Positions 37,295 to 64,000 of a stretch of 64,000 nt of DNA are shown here, piece after piece. Within the stretch, counting starts at the first letter, position 1, and each line of letters opens with the position of its first letter. This DNA comes from Pardosa pseudoannulata. Its lineage: Eukaryota; Arthropoda; Arachnida; Araneae; Lycosidae. The stretch spans positions 51,653,393 through 51,717,392 of the forward strand of contig CM063501.1 in the NCBI GenBank assembly GCA_032207245.1, in the 5' to 3' direction. The notes beneath the pieces were generated by a model. The model was not told where the DNA came from. It made no database searches and was given only the letters and a program-made list of their open reading frames with translations. The position numbers were made by a program, and so were the translations under genes.

Positions 37295-40200
37295 GATTCT
37301 AATGTATAAAGTAATAAGTTTTAGAATCATGGAACTAATAAATTATTTAGTAAATACTTTTAATAGATGTTTTAAAAAATTAATATTGTAAAATAGCATA
37401 TTGATTATAGAAGTAGATTGATTATTTTAGTAGTTGAAAATTATTAGATATACTTTTATGTATCAAATTTATTACATAGTTTTATATAGTTCTTATCTTA
37501 ATTCCTTTGTTTATTTAAAACATTGAAGTTTTATTATATAAAATACAAATTTCAGGAGAAGGAAGAATCAGCTAAACTATTTAAAGGAAAGAAAGGCAAA
37601 CAATTGGAGAAGGAAATTGGCAAAAAAAGCAAAACCTTTGTTCCTGGTGCTAATCTTCCATCTACTGCATCTGAGAAAACAGCCTCTGGTTCAAATATGG
37701 CTGCAGTTGAAGCAATTCGAGTAAGTTGATGAATATCTGTTTTCTTTTTACCAGCAAATGTACTTATCTCATATTTAAGACATTAAATTCATCTTTATTA
37801 ATTTGTAAGTTATAATGTATTACTGCTATTTAAATTCACTATTTAGAATAATTAATTTAATTTCTATATAAATGACAATTCCCCGTCAACTGCCTTCTGA
37901 AAGGATGCTGTTAGTATCTCATCTTGAATTTGACTGGGGTAGAATAAATTAAATGTTTTGAAGAAACTTTGGCCAGTATCCACGCTGAACTATTCACTGA
38001 TAGACTAATGCAAAAAAATGTGGTTTCTGCAGAAAAAAGGAAGAAAAACAGAATCCTTTAAATTTTAAGTGAAAAGCCATATTTATTTAAGTTAAAGAGT
38101 ATAAATATTAGACATACATGCAAATTAGAAAAGATTTATTTGCAATTATGTATATATAAAATACATGTAAATTCTACAAAAATCAAATATATTTTTTCAA
38201 AATTTTCTGTTTGCATTGGATAGAACCTTTCTGAATTCTTTTACAAATTAAGACTTTGTAATGAAATCATTGTTAAAATTCACTTTCTTTTCTGTAAGTC
38301 TATTGTTAGGACTAATTGTGATTCTCTTCATACAAAAAAAAAAAAGGGAAAAAAAAATTACCTTTTCCTCAGATTTTTTTCCCTCACTATATCCAAAATT
38401 TGTCAAATTTTGGATATAGTTGCATTCCTCCAAAATTGTAAAATTTTTAATATTTTTCCTTTAAACTCCTTCAGGTCCATCTGGTGTAAAATTTCAGAGT
38501 CTATTGCAAATTTTTGGGGTTTTAGGATCTTAAATTTTACCAAAGTTGTGTCCCATTATTACAGTTTTGTGTTAAAAAATCCACTGCAGTGTCTACTCAA
38601 AACCTATTTGGCTTAAGACTGTTTTCGTCAACTTTTATTTATTTTTGATTTCTTGTAAAAAGGTGGAACTTTTGTTAATCTATTCCTATCAAATAAAATA
38701 GGGGTTATATTTTCCACAAAAATAGATGTCAAAATTTTTTAAGGTGATATACAAATTCCATACTAGTCTGAAAATCTCAAAATTCTATTAATTTTGACCC
38801 TTTACTGCCAATTCTTCACATTTAGTTTTAGTGTGCTCCTCAGAGAATAGCTGCTCGTACTCTTCAAGGTAGTAAGCTTGTAGTCTTAAAAAAACATTTC
38901 AATAAAAGTTTTGTATGTCCCTTTGTCCTTTTTTATAATATTTTTATTCCCAAACATTTACAATTTTTTTATATGAATTGATTGTAATGTGTGAAATGAT
39001 ATACTGATCAAGGATATTATGAAAGAAATATTTTTCTAGTAGGAAATTTATTATATTTTCAGCTTTTTTTTTACTGTAGTGCTGCTATTCTATTTTTAGG
39101 AATTTATCCTATAATATTTGCTAATAGTTGGAGTTCAGTAATTTTGCTATATTTCTGTTAAAAAATTACTAAATTTGTTAATTCAGAATTCTTTTAATTT
39201 TACTTATATGAACTATTAAATTTTAGTTTAGTTTTTTTAAAAATTATGTTCTGAATTTTGATTTGTGGCTGTTTTAACATTGTAAATATGCATCTGCAAA
39301 GACACAGTTTTATTCTTTCAACTTTAACTTTTAGGAATAAATCTTCCTTTTTATTATTATTTATTATTATATATATATTGAACCATCTCTATATTAGTTC
39401 TAAAATCATTCAACATTATTTAAATCTTTTTTTTTTCTATATTCTTTTGACTTAAGTAGGGAAAATATTGTTATTTCCTGAACTCCATTGCTAATTTAAT
39501 AGCTACAATTTTTCTTTCAGGAGGCCATCAAGAATGCTTCTACTTTAGAAGAAGTTGAGAGACTTAAACAGATATTGAAATCTGGCCAAATTCCTGATAA
39601 AGACAATAGGCCACAAAATGAAGGTAATTCCCACTTCCTATTTCATTCCTAGTGGTGTATATTTGACTAAATTAAATCTATTGCATTGAACTAGATATTG
39701 TAGTAGAGCAATAAATTTCAGAAAAAAAAAATTATCTAAGATCAATACCACATCCTAACTCATTAACACCGAATTATTTTTGCTGAATATAGCAGGGATA
39801 CCTCATTAATCGGCACATTAAGAGTTTGTCTTTAAACTGATCTATATTTTCAATTTCTTTGGTAAAAGTTATTCATTCACAAATTTTTTAACATTGGAGA
39901 GTGTACACCTGGGGGTTATATATTGGACACAATCAAAAATATTGCAATAGATATTTTTATTAAAAAAAATTAAAAAAGTTTCATTATTTACCAGTAATTG
40001 CCACCTGGTATACAAATATATGACGTTTTGAAATCCTTTGGTTAACAGTCACAGCAAAGGTAAAATTCTTTATTTTTGAATTTAAGATAAAACAAAAAGG
40101 TGTGTAATTTTGCTGGATGTCAATTACTGGTATTAACTCTTATTTTTAAGTGAACATAATTGTTAAATAAAAGTAATTTTTGTAATTCTACAAGTACAGC

Positions 40201-43129
40201 AAAAATCATACTATCTCAAATTTGGTGTTTCTCAAATTCTGTGATTTCATGTCAATTATATGAAATTAATAAAACTGAAACACCATTAAGTGACTATATA
40301 ATTAATCGTCAATCCATTCAACAAAGCTAAAGATAAGAAATAAGAGTTAGACTAATTAAAAAATTGTATAGAAGAAAAGAAAAATTAACTTCAAAATTAG
40401 ACATATTCTCCCCCTTTCTATATTTTTTGGTTCTCATCTTCTATTATGAATGGAAATAATTCTTCAGTTACATTTTTAAAATGGCATTGATAATTTCATG
40501 AATCTTGTTTTGAGTATGTCATAATTCAAACTTTTTTTAGTGTAGATACTGCATCTTCTTTTTTTTCTGTCTCCCTGTGTGTGTGTGTGTGTGAATATTA
40601 TATTTACCTGTTTATAATACAGAAGTACTTTTTATTATCTTATTTTACATCTATGTTGCTGTAAAAATACTGTTGCTATGATGTGAAACTTGTTGATCTT
40701 CCACCACAGATAGTACTTTAACTTTACAAATATTTCAGATTTGTTTAGAGAAGGAGGGGGGGGAGGCATTTGATCAATAAGGACTATTGCTTTTCTAAAA
40801 TTTATGTTTGCGAATAAAGATGTGTTAACATAAAGTATGAGATATTAACAATTGTGTTTAATAAAATTATTAAATTGTCTATATATATTATTTAATGTCA
40901 TTTTACAAGTCATAAAGCTCATGAAAATCTTCAATTTTTAAGCTTTAGCTGTAGGTTGATCATAGTATAATGAAAATTTAGGTGCTTAAAAAGTGCTTAA
41001 TTTTTTTTTCTGTGGAAAGAGTCTGAACCTTGTATCAGTACTTTTCTACTTCAAAATTCTCTACATTTCATTTTGACAGACAATTGTTTTCTGTTTTTAT
41101 TTGGACTTAAACAGTTCTAATCTCCAAGACTGCTAAAATAACCTAATTCCATTTCCATATTGTCATTATTCATTGCTTATACTTTATTTGTTTCACCTAT
41201 TATTCATTGTCCATTAAGAATGCTTTCTGGAGTTGGAATCATTATTAGTTTGATAGCTCAATAGAAAAGACCTTTTTCATCATACAAATATAACAATTAA
41301 TCAGGGCTTTTTTATTTTTAACTGGAATAATGAGTTTTTCAACACTGCCAATCATTAAAGTCATATCTTGATAACTCTTTATAATATCCCAGTTTTCTAG
41401 AAGTTAATGCCTTGCTTTACTTAATTTTAGCTGAAATAAAGTTTATACTTTTCTCTTTGAAATAAATAAGCATTTTTTTTTTTCGATTCAAGCACTTCTA
41501 AATAGTTGTTAAAAAGGGATTTCATGCCTTTTAAAAAACATTCATTATAGTTACATATAAAATAAAATTTATGAAAATTTTAGAATTATTATGTACACTA
41601 GAAATTGACAATGATATTAAATTCATATTGACAGTATGCAGCATACAGAGTGGTTGAAACATCTAGATATAAATTATTTGTGAGCATCTTGAAAAATATA
41701 GTCACCTACATTTAAAATAATCAATCTATTGATGTTTTCCAACTGTTGGTATTAGACAAAAACAAAGGTATCTAGTCTAAAAAGCTTTATAAGCTTAACT
41801 TATAAATGCTTTTTAAGCTTTTATAAGATTTAACACAGATTATTTCTGACAAATCACCTAAAGACTAACTATAAGGTAGGTGAGATATTGTAAGAATAGG
41901 AGTGTTGAAATTATACCAAATAAAATGTTCTATTATAAATTACACAGTTATAAAGAAGACTATTGCCATATTTGGAATGCTGTGCAGTTAGCAAACAATA
42001 CAATGGCATTGAATTTGGTAACAGAATTATTGAAGATAGCCGGATATGGAATGAGAAGTGATAAATTTATGGTATTTATTACTTTTATGAAAGGGATCTT
42101 TATTACAAATAACCAGGGTTGGCATGATTTAAATTAGTTGGTTTTAAAAAAAAATCATTGATTTAAATTTTTTTTTTAAAACTTCTTTTAAAACCTATAT
42201 TCCAAAGACAGGAGAATTGGGAACAGTCAGCTCAGAAATACCAATAAGTAAATAAGTGTAAATAGATAGCATGTGTTTTCCAAGAATTTAGGGGTTGTTA
42301 TCAGAAAGTATGTAGTAGGGGTTGGTACAATGACTTGTTATGACTAGTGGAATTCATTTTATGTAATGGGAGGTAAAGAGAGTATTACAGACCTTGAAAT
42401 CCAGTTTATCTACTTAATAACAACAGCTGTGGCTTCATCTGCTAGAATAGAAAAACAGTTTACTTCTTTTGGTATTGTTCATTCTAATCTTTGTAGCAAA
42501 TTAGGAGTGGATAAAGCATAGAAACTAGTGTTTGTATTAAAACAGTTAAATCAATAATTAGTTACTTAAAAAATATTGAAATAATTGTAATTTTTTTTGT
42601 GTTTTTAAATAAATAGTTTGCATTAAATGAATATTTAATATGTACTTTAAATTTACATCTTATTTAGTTTGTACTCTCCAATCACAAAATAATAGAATGT
42701 ATTTAGATTAAAATTTATATATTTAATTTTAGGTAATCAGTGTGTAGAATATACTAGATAGATAAGATGTTACTTATAACAAACTATTCCATGTATATTG
42801 CAAAAAATATATTAACACAACAATAATTAAAATTAGAATTCAGAAAAAAAATCAAAAAATCTGATTTAAATAAAAAAAAAAATCATGATTTTTTCCAACC
42901 ATGCAATTAACTACATTTTTTCATATTAATATTAACATATGCACATGCAAACACTCTCTCTAAAAATTTTCTGAAAATAGTTTTTTTAACATCCTGCAAT
43001 TAAACTTTTTGAGTATCAAAGAATCCTAGTTCATTTCCATAGATCGTATAGCTATGTTTCTTACATATTTTGTCTCTTATTATAGATGAAGAAATGGATA
43101 CAAGTGCATCAAGTGTGAATGGTAAATGA
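27313..43129 (+). CDS. SNRPA1: SNRPA1, U2 small nuclear ribonucleoprotein A' (one exon not found)
   Basis: U2A' is a leucine-rich-repeat protein that, with U2B'', binds stem-loop IV of U2 snRNA and acts in branch-site recognition in the nucleus. Coding exons on the plus strand: 27313-27394 (MVKLTAELIQMSAQFINPV), 33228-33268, 36646-36771 (IGDNLQESLPNLESLILTNN), 37096-37198 (KNPVASKRHYRLYVI), 37556-37720, 39521-39623 and 43086-43129, ending TGA. All borders are GT-AG. Exon 2 ends in phase 0, while the next visible exon starts with a one-base codon remainder. The family has about 33 residues between them (the DQFD...NNNRIC part of the first repeats), and no such exon is seen between 33269 and 36645. 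With it the protein would be near the usual ~255 residues. The acidic tail DEEMDTSASSVNGK is short but typical. Confidence 0.93.
27395..33227 (+). other. SNRPA1 intron 1
   Basis: A 5.8-kb AT-rich intron. Apart from the possible hAT-type MITE near 30.4 kb, I saw no exon, RNA gene or repeat. The open frame at 31136-31336 is AT-rich and has no recognisable motif. Confidence 0.6.
30358..30600. repeat. Possible hAT-type MITE in SNRPA1 intron 1
   Basis: The left end reads CACTTCTCGAACCTTTTTTG followed by CCATGACATCC. The right end, reverse-complemented, begins CTAGTGCTGTGATTATCAAA and then reads GCACCGTGGCAG. Both ends resemble the TGGTTCTCAA...GCCATGGCACC ends also seen at 7858-8155. The limits are approximate and no target duplication was recognised. 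Confidence 0.3.
34200..34745 (+). mobile_element. Transposon-like fragment with degraded N-terminal ORF
   Basis: A stretch with CpG-bearing and CCAAT-like sequence (34310-34410) precedes an open frame at 34528-34743 that begins MSLLPGFTKGQSDNLPKIN. It is interrupted by a long A-rich run (34609-34660) and resumes with NPDFMGAEIQGIKTQ. The opening resembles N-termini I associate with repeated arthropod ORFs, but I cannot name the family. The A-rich slippage and early stop suggest a broken copy inside SNRPA1 intron 2. Confidence 0.3.
35630..36262 (+). pseudogene. Non-LTR retrotransposon 3' part: RNase H domain and tail
   Basis: The plus strand encodes WILTDSRSAIQHLSN, then LQWIP and WGNEETDVLVKKGAREA, the RNase H core and its C-terminal motif (usually WIPGHxGxxGNExAD) in jockey-type LINEs. 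Further on come TAFLFGI, HLICLKCNQKQAS and LLFKCLGLSYDN, a terminal zinc-knuckle-like region, and a tail of (AAC/AAT)n type near 36245. Stops and frame changes break it. It may belong to the same family as the RT piece at 26210-26740, but that needs alignment. Confidence 0.7.
36270..36550 (-). repeat. Possible solo LTR
   Basis: This GC-richer block directly follows the LINE tail. On the minus strand it has a TATA-like CTGTATAAAGGACTGAGG near 36430 and, about 150 nt later, an A/T-rich end near a polyadenylation-like signal (36255-36270). Clear TG...CA ends and a target duplication were not found, so this is only a candidate. It lies just upstream of the SNRPA1 exon at 36646. Confidence 0.3.
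38386..38420. repeat. Perfect 16-bp inverted repeat with 3-nt loop
   Basis: The arms ACTATATCCAAAATTT (38386-38401) and AAATTTTGGATATAGT (38405-38420) are exact reverse complements around GTC. In the SNRPA1 transcript this would be a tight hairpin within the intron after exon 37556-37720. No protein or RNA family was recognised around it. Confidence 0.9.
42114..42903 (+). mobile_element. hAT-family transposon, deleted copy with target duplication
   Basis: The left end CAGGGTTGGCATGATTTAAA and the right end, reverse-complemented CATGGTTGGAAAAAATCATG, are hAT-type terminal inverted repeats. They are flanked by an 8-bp target duplication with one mismatch (CAAATAAC at 42106-42113, CAATTAAC at 42904-42911). 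Inside, about 42415-42545, the plus strand encodes TAVASSARIEKQFTSFGIVH and SNLCSKLGVDKA, the hAT C-terminal dimerisation motif, interrupted by a stop. Most of the transposase is deleted. It lies in the last SNRPA1 intron. Confidence 0.85.
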
Positions 43130-44290
43130 AATTTGATATAATGTGGTAAGTTCAGTATTTTTTCCCTCTATACTTGATTAATTTTTGTTATTAGCTTTAA
43201 TTTGAACTGTTTGAAAATCTAACCTGTTAATTCTGTCAGAAAAAGGCAAGCTAAAGAGGACCAATAAATTTCTGCTAACTTTTTGATTTTCATATTTTTT
43301 AGTTTAAAATTAACAAGTAGTATTTGCCCTGTTTATAATATATATTGTATCTATATAATATCACTTTTATGGTTTTAAAATTTAAAGAACTGTGGAAGTT
43401 GCAAAGTATTTTTAATTATTAACATAGTTACTAAACCATGTACACATATAAATTGAAGTTTAATTAAATCATATTAACAAGTAGAAAGATTAAAAATTTT
43501 CTCCTTACAAAAAAGACTGAATATCAAAATTTTACATGAAAAAATGTATAATACATTTAAGGCATTTAAAAAAAATGATTTAGTATTAAAAATTGAGATG
43601 AATTTTATACCAATTTCAAAAATCAAAGTCTTTAAATAAAGACACAATTCTAAGTAGTTTATTGATAAACCCTAAAAATGATGGAATCCATTTTTTTAAT
43701 ATTGTTTTTTTTCAAAAATGAATTAAAAATTAAATTTTCAAAATTAATTTTTAATAATTTTTTGCATTTAAATTTTCAATTTTCTCTCTCCTAATTTTGT
43801 CTTGTGACTTAATAGTATTTCTAAAACTATTTGGGTATTTTGTTAAGTGTTCGAATAATTAATGTATAGGAAATACTTTTATGCTCAAATATTGAAATTT
43901 ATTTAAAAAAGAAGACATTTTAAAATATTATAATTGAGTTTAAAGTTTATAATTTAGTATACATGTAATATATAGTGAGTAATTTTATTACTTCAGACCA
44001 CAGAATGCATTTATTGATTTACATATATAACTGAACTCATATTGTTTAATATGTAGTGTTTAAATTATTTATCTTAGTATGTTGTTTCATTTTTTATTCT
44101 ACTCTTTTTTCACGTACTAATGAATTCATTTTATTTTCCTTAGGTAGGAGTATTTTGAAATATAGAAGACTCAGTCATAAATTTCTATATTTTTAACAAT
44201 TGTTATTACTGTAAATATTAAAAATAAAGTGCATAGTCCTTTTGTATCATTTGTTTCTCATAATTTGAATCAATAAAAATTCATGAACAT
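43130..44290 (+). other. SNRPA1 3' flank with candidate polyadenylation signals
   Basis: No coding sequence is seen after the SNRPA1 stop. AATAAA occurs at 44223-44228 and about 44272-44277. Either could end the transcript, but other A-rich hexamers are frequent in such DNA, so the choice is uncertain. Confidence 0.35.
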
Positions 44291-44760
44291 TTGATGTTTT
44301 TAAATTGAGATGATTATTAAAAGTCATTAATACACAAAGTGTTCACACATTTTTGTAACGATCGATTTTTTTTTCATGTATTTAAATTCAAATGTTAAAA
44401 TAAAAATGTGACTGGCATTGAATTAGAATAAAGTTTAAGGATTGTCTATTCTGGTCTTAAAAATGTCACTGGAGAAGAAACAATGGAGAAAATGTTATAT
44501 TTTTGCTCTTTCCAAAGAAAAATATTCTTATTTGTTTATTCAAAAATGATGTGAAAAGGATAGTTAATATTTTGGCTATTAATATAAGTGACAAAATATA
44601 AATATAATAAAACATACAATATATATAATAAAATATAATAAAAATGGAAAGAAAGGTCAAAGTTTACATTTGTTGGGAACAAAGCAAAAAGTGCATACTC
44701 AAGAAAAGTATATACACCTGTTCTTAAATATATAAAGTTTTAAACAAAAATGCAGCCAAT

Positions 44761-45575
44761 AGAGACCTATTGCAAATTTCTGAAATATCTCTATAGAAGC
44801 TGTAAATAAATATTAGCTTCCAATGAGAAGGATAACTACAGTTGAATAAAAATAATTTTAAATATAATTTCAACAAATTCAAATATTACACTTTATACCT
44901 TTTGTTGTGTTACTACAAAGCACCAGAGACCTATTGTAAAATTCTTAAATATCTCTATAGGAGCTGTAAATAAATATTAACCTCAAATGAAAAGAATCAC
45001 TACAAATGCATAAAAATAATATTAAATACAATTTCAACAAATTCAAATACACTTTATAACCTTTTGTTGTGTTACTACAAAACACCAGAGACCTATTGTA
45101 AAATTCTTAAATATCTCTATAGGAGCTGTAAATAAATATTAACCTCAAATGAAAAGAATCACTACAAATGCATAAAAATAATATTAAATACAATTTCAAC
45201 AAATTCAAATACACTTTATAACCTTTTGTTGTGTTACTACAAAACACCAGAGACCTATTGCAAAATTCTTAAATATCTCTATAGGAGCTGTAAATAAATA
45301 TTAGCTTCCAGTGAGAAGGAACACTGTATAGTTGAATAAAGATAATTTTAAATACAATTTCAACAAATTCAAATATTACACTTTATAACCTTTTGTTGTA
45401 TTACTACAAAACACCAGAGACCTATTACAAAATTCTTAAATATCTCTATAGGAGCTGTAAATAAATATTAACTTCAAATGAAAAGAATCACTACAGTTGC
45501 ATTAAAATAATTTTAAATACGATTTCAACAAATTCAAATATTACACTTTATACTTTTTGTTGCATTACTGTAAAA
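44761..45575. repeat. Tandem repeat, five copies of a ~164-bp unit
   Basis: The word AGAGACCTATT starts at 44761, 44925, 45087, 45249 and 45416, giving periods of 164, 162, 162 and 167. Each unit continues with TATCTCTATAGGAGCTGTAA (the first unit differs by one base), a run ending in TTTCAACAAATTCAAATA and CCTTTTGTTGTGTTACTAC. Units 2 and 3 are nearly identical, while the first and last are more diverged. It sits just beyond the SNRPA1 3' end. The period is close to nucleosomal satellite length. Confidence 0.9.
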
Positions 45576-46200
45576 CATAAAATTCATTTAAAAATTAAAA
45601 TAAATAGTATAGGCCCCTTCAAAGTGAAGGCCCAGGAATGAGTGGTGAATTTCTGTAAATTCAGTCTTTTTTTAATGAGCACCTCAGGTGCCCTGTTTTT
45701 TTTTCTATCTTTCATATTTTCGTCTGCATGTGACTTTGTCATAAACAAGAAAATTAGTAGAATGTAGCAAAGAAATGAAAATGTTACAATAGGAATAAAT
45801 GTTTTAATGCAGTACAAACAAGAAAATACTTCTTTATGACGTTGATTTTATATGTTTATTGACTTATATTTTCTTTAACTTCTTGAATTTCCTGATAGAG
45901 ATTTCTCTACTGTGAATAAGTTGCTGAGTTTTAGTGACCAACATATTGTTATTTCAGTGGGTCCTGCTACCCTTTTTGCATTTCTTTGACATATATATGA
46001 GTCTACCCATAGTCATCACTTTCTTGAATTATCTAGTAAATAAATCTAGGTGATTGTTCAATAATTGAATTTTCAGGTTCATCAAACATCTGGAGTTTTT
46101 GGTTTTTATTAGTGTGTGGGCTACTATAAAATATGTAAGTATTTTTTGTTGTCCCAGAAGGTAGTTGCAACTTACCTAAAGGATGCTCAAGCCTTTTTAT
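45576..46200. other. Intergenic stretch, nothing recognised
   Basis: AT-rich sequence between the tandem repeat and the transposase-like fragment. I see no exon, RNA or repeat signature. The minus-strand frame at 45584-45817 has no known motif. Confidence 0.5.
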
Positions 46201-46209
46201 TTAGTCATT

Positions 46210-46430
46210 TTTGGCTCAAAGTTGGAACCAAACATTTTTTGGATGTCGTGCAACCAAAACGTCTTTTTTCCATTTTGTTTTTGGTAGATGAAGAAACTCA
46301 GAGGTACGGACCATCTTTTTTGGTAACTCATTCACAAACTGTTTTATTAAGCCTAATTTTGTGTTTAGAGGTGGCAGTATAATGCTTTCTGGATGTAAAA
46401 ATTTTCTTTTAGGCTTCATTTGTTTCCCTA
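46210..46430 (-). pseudogene. Transposon-derived coding fragment, family uncertain
   Basis: The minus-strand frame includes ESIILPPLNTKLGLIKQFVN followed by ELPKK. I associate LPPLxxKLGLxKxFV with repeated, probably transposon-encoded proteins in cnidarians and arthropods, but I cannot name the superfamily. The flanking minus strand up to about 46980 is GC-richer than spacer and may be further remnant. The frame is broken on both sides. Confidence 0.35.
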
Positions 46431-47257
46431 GTTGTAGCTCTGGTAGAAGTGCACGAGAAGTCTATGCATGTCCTTGGCAAATCAACTCCGTTAGTATGCG
46501 TTTAGAAATGGCATTGATTTCATTAAATAAATTGGTGTCTTAAAAATTGTCTGTTAAATTATTGGTCGGTGATACTGTTTTTTATTATATTCGGATGTCC
46601 CACACTAAACATTACAGGAGTAGGACAACATCATTCAAAAGGTCTTTTCATTGATGAACTGTGCGATACGAATATTTCCACAGTTTTCGGACGATAAATG
46701 ATTTTACTTTCAAATTTGGTAGTTTTAAGAGCTTTTATATTGATATTACCGTATAGTCGAACACTTGATATATCTCAACTATAGAGCAATTTCACGCAAT
46801 GTCGCGAACTACTTTATTGCCCTTCCCATTCATTTTCATATTTACGACAGTCAATATGAAAACAATGAGCTGTCCTTCCGTTCGAAACAAAAGCCAGAAT
46901 CGTCATAAATTGAGATGTGCCCTGCTGCGTGAAATCGTCCTTTTGCATCAGTTTTGTTTGAGACACCGAGGATGGATTTAAAATTAATTTGATTGCAGAG
47001 TCTTCTGATTACGTGCCTGGACATTTCTAAAAAAGTCTGAAATGGTTGAATATAACTTTTTTTTTTTCAATCTAAGAATCAATTTAATTATCATAATGTG
47101 ATTTGACCACGAGAGCACGTATAGTTTATTTTTTGACGTAAATAAAAACATTTATTTACAAGTAATATTGGCAACTATTGATTTTGTTTATGTGTATTTA
47201 AGGTATTCTTACGGTAATTGCTATTAAGCATAAAAGTAGAATTGAAATAAGAAGAAA

Positions 47258-63430
<16,173 letters not shown>

Positions 63431-64000
63431 TTTTTATCTTATTATTTCAGTACTAAACTAATTATTTACAAGGTGTTACAACAACGTAAATTTGTAGACA
63501 CCAAGTTTAATTTCTAAGTAGAGCTTACAACAGCATTAAATGATAAACATCTTTTTTAAGCTTAATTTCTGCCCGTACTTGAATCTGTTCTAAAAAAATA
63601 ATTACAGTAAACACTTAATTATTCACCACTTTATTGCACATCTTATTAGGTTAACCGTTATAACTTTTCTTGTAAGGTAGTAGTATTTTGTTTCATTTTT
63701 AACAGATAATTTAGTTTAATTTATTGTTTTTATAATTATTTGTAATGCTTTTGTTTTTGATATTTCAATTTTAGAAGCAATTACGTTTGAATATATCTTT
63801 ATCATGTGCATATCCTCACATACCAACTTATATAAATAAAACAAATTTGTTCAAGTCTGTCCACGTATTACATAAACATACTGAATGTACATTAATATAT
63901 GGCATTTAAAAAAATTCTTTGTAATAATTTTGTGATCTACTCAGGCTATCCTTTTTCTCGACATGTGACTTACATGAATATTTCATTTAGTACTGTTGAT

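Noticed and set aside
44761..45575. Regular repeat as a possible CRISPR array
   Set aside because: Repeats are long and contiguous without unique spacers, and the genome is eukaryotic.

Overview
The window is nuclear DNA from a eukaryote with an AT-rich genome. Its genes are split by GT-AG introns, AT microsatellites are abundant, and a third or so of the recognisable content is mobile DNA. The protein matches are metazoan. The transposon mix (mariner, hAT, pogo/Tigger, jockey-like LINEs, tRNA-derived SINEs, Ty3/gypsy) and the low GC would suit an arthropod, and a chelicerate such as a spider is my best guess. That last step is inference from repeat style and is not proved here.

Three host genes are visible. 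(1) 1415-23290, minus strand: the N-terminal half of SMC3, a cohesin ATPase subunit. Seventeen coding exons join in phase from the ATG to about residue 655; the C-terminal half lies beyond the left edge. (2) 27313-43129, plus strand: SNRPA1, the leucine-rich-repeat U2 snRNP A' protein. Seven exons are found, but the expected third coding exon is not visible. (3) 47258-63430, plus strand: a secreted 5'-nucleotidase-like protein of five exons. It ends after the metallophosphatase domain and has altered metal-ligand motifs. Cohesin and U2A' are housekeeping functions; the third gene looks like a diverged secreted paralogue.

Layout: 1-428 mariner remnant; 429-1414 AT-rich spacer; 1415-23290 SMC3, with long AT-rich introns that hold SINEs, a tRNA-like sequence, hairpins and a possible unproductive exon; 23291-27312 divergent intergenic region with an E2F-like site and a LINE fragment; 27313-43129 SNRPA1, with LINE, possible LTR and hAT insertions; 44761-45575 a five-copy tandem repeat of about 164 bp; 46210-46430 a transposase-like fragment; 47258-63430 the nucleotidase-like gene. 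Its introns carry a foldback repeat of about 0.95 kb, a SINE with target-site duplication, a (TA)n array, a possible solo LTR, a 5.5-kb antisense Ty3/gypsy element with apparently identical LTRs, and a pogo/Tigger-type element.

The most distinctive signals are the degenerate single-domain nucleotidase, the splice-competent out-of-frame exon inside SMC3, the missing SNRPA1 exon, and the tRNA-like A/B boxes inside the gypsy LTRs. No CRISPR array, rRNA gene or convincing functional tRNA gene was seen. All coordinates come from reading by eye; no alignment or database search was run.
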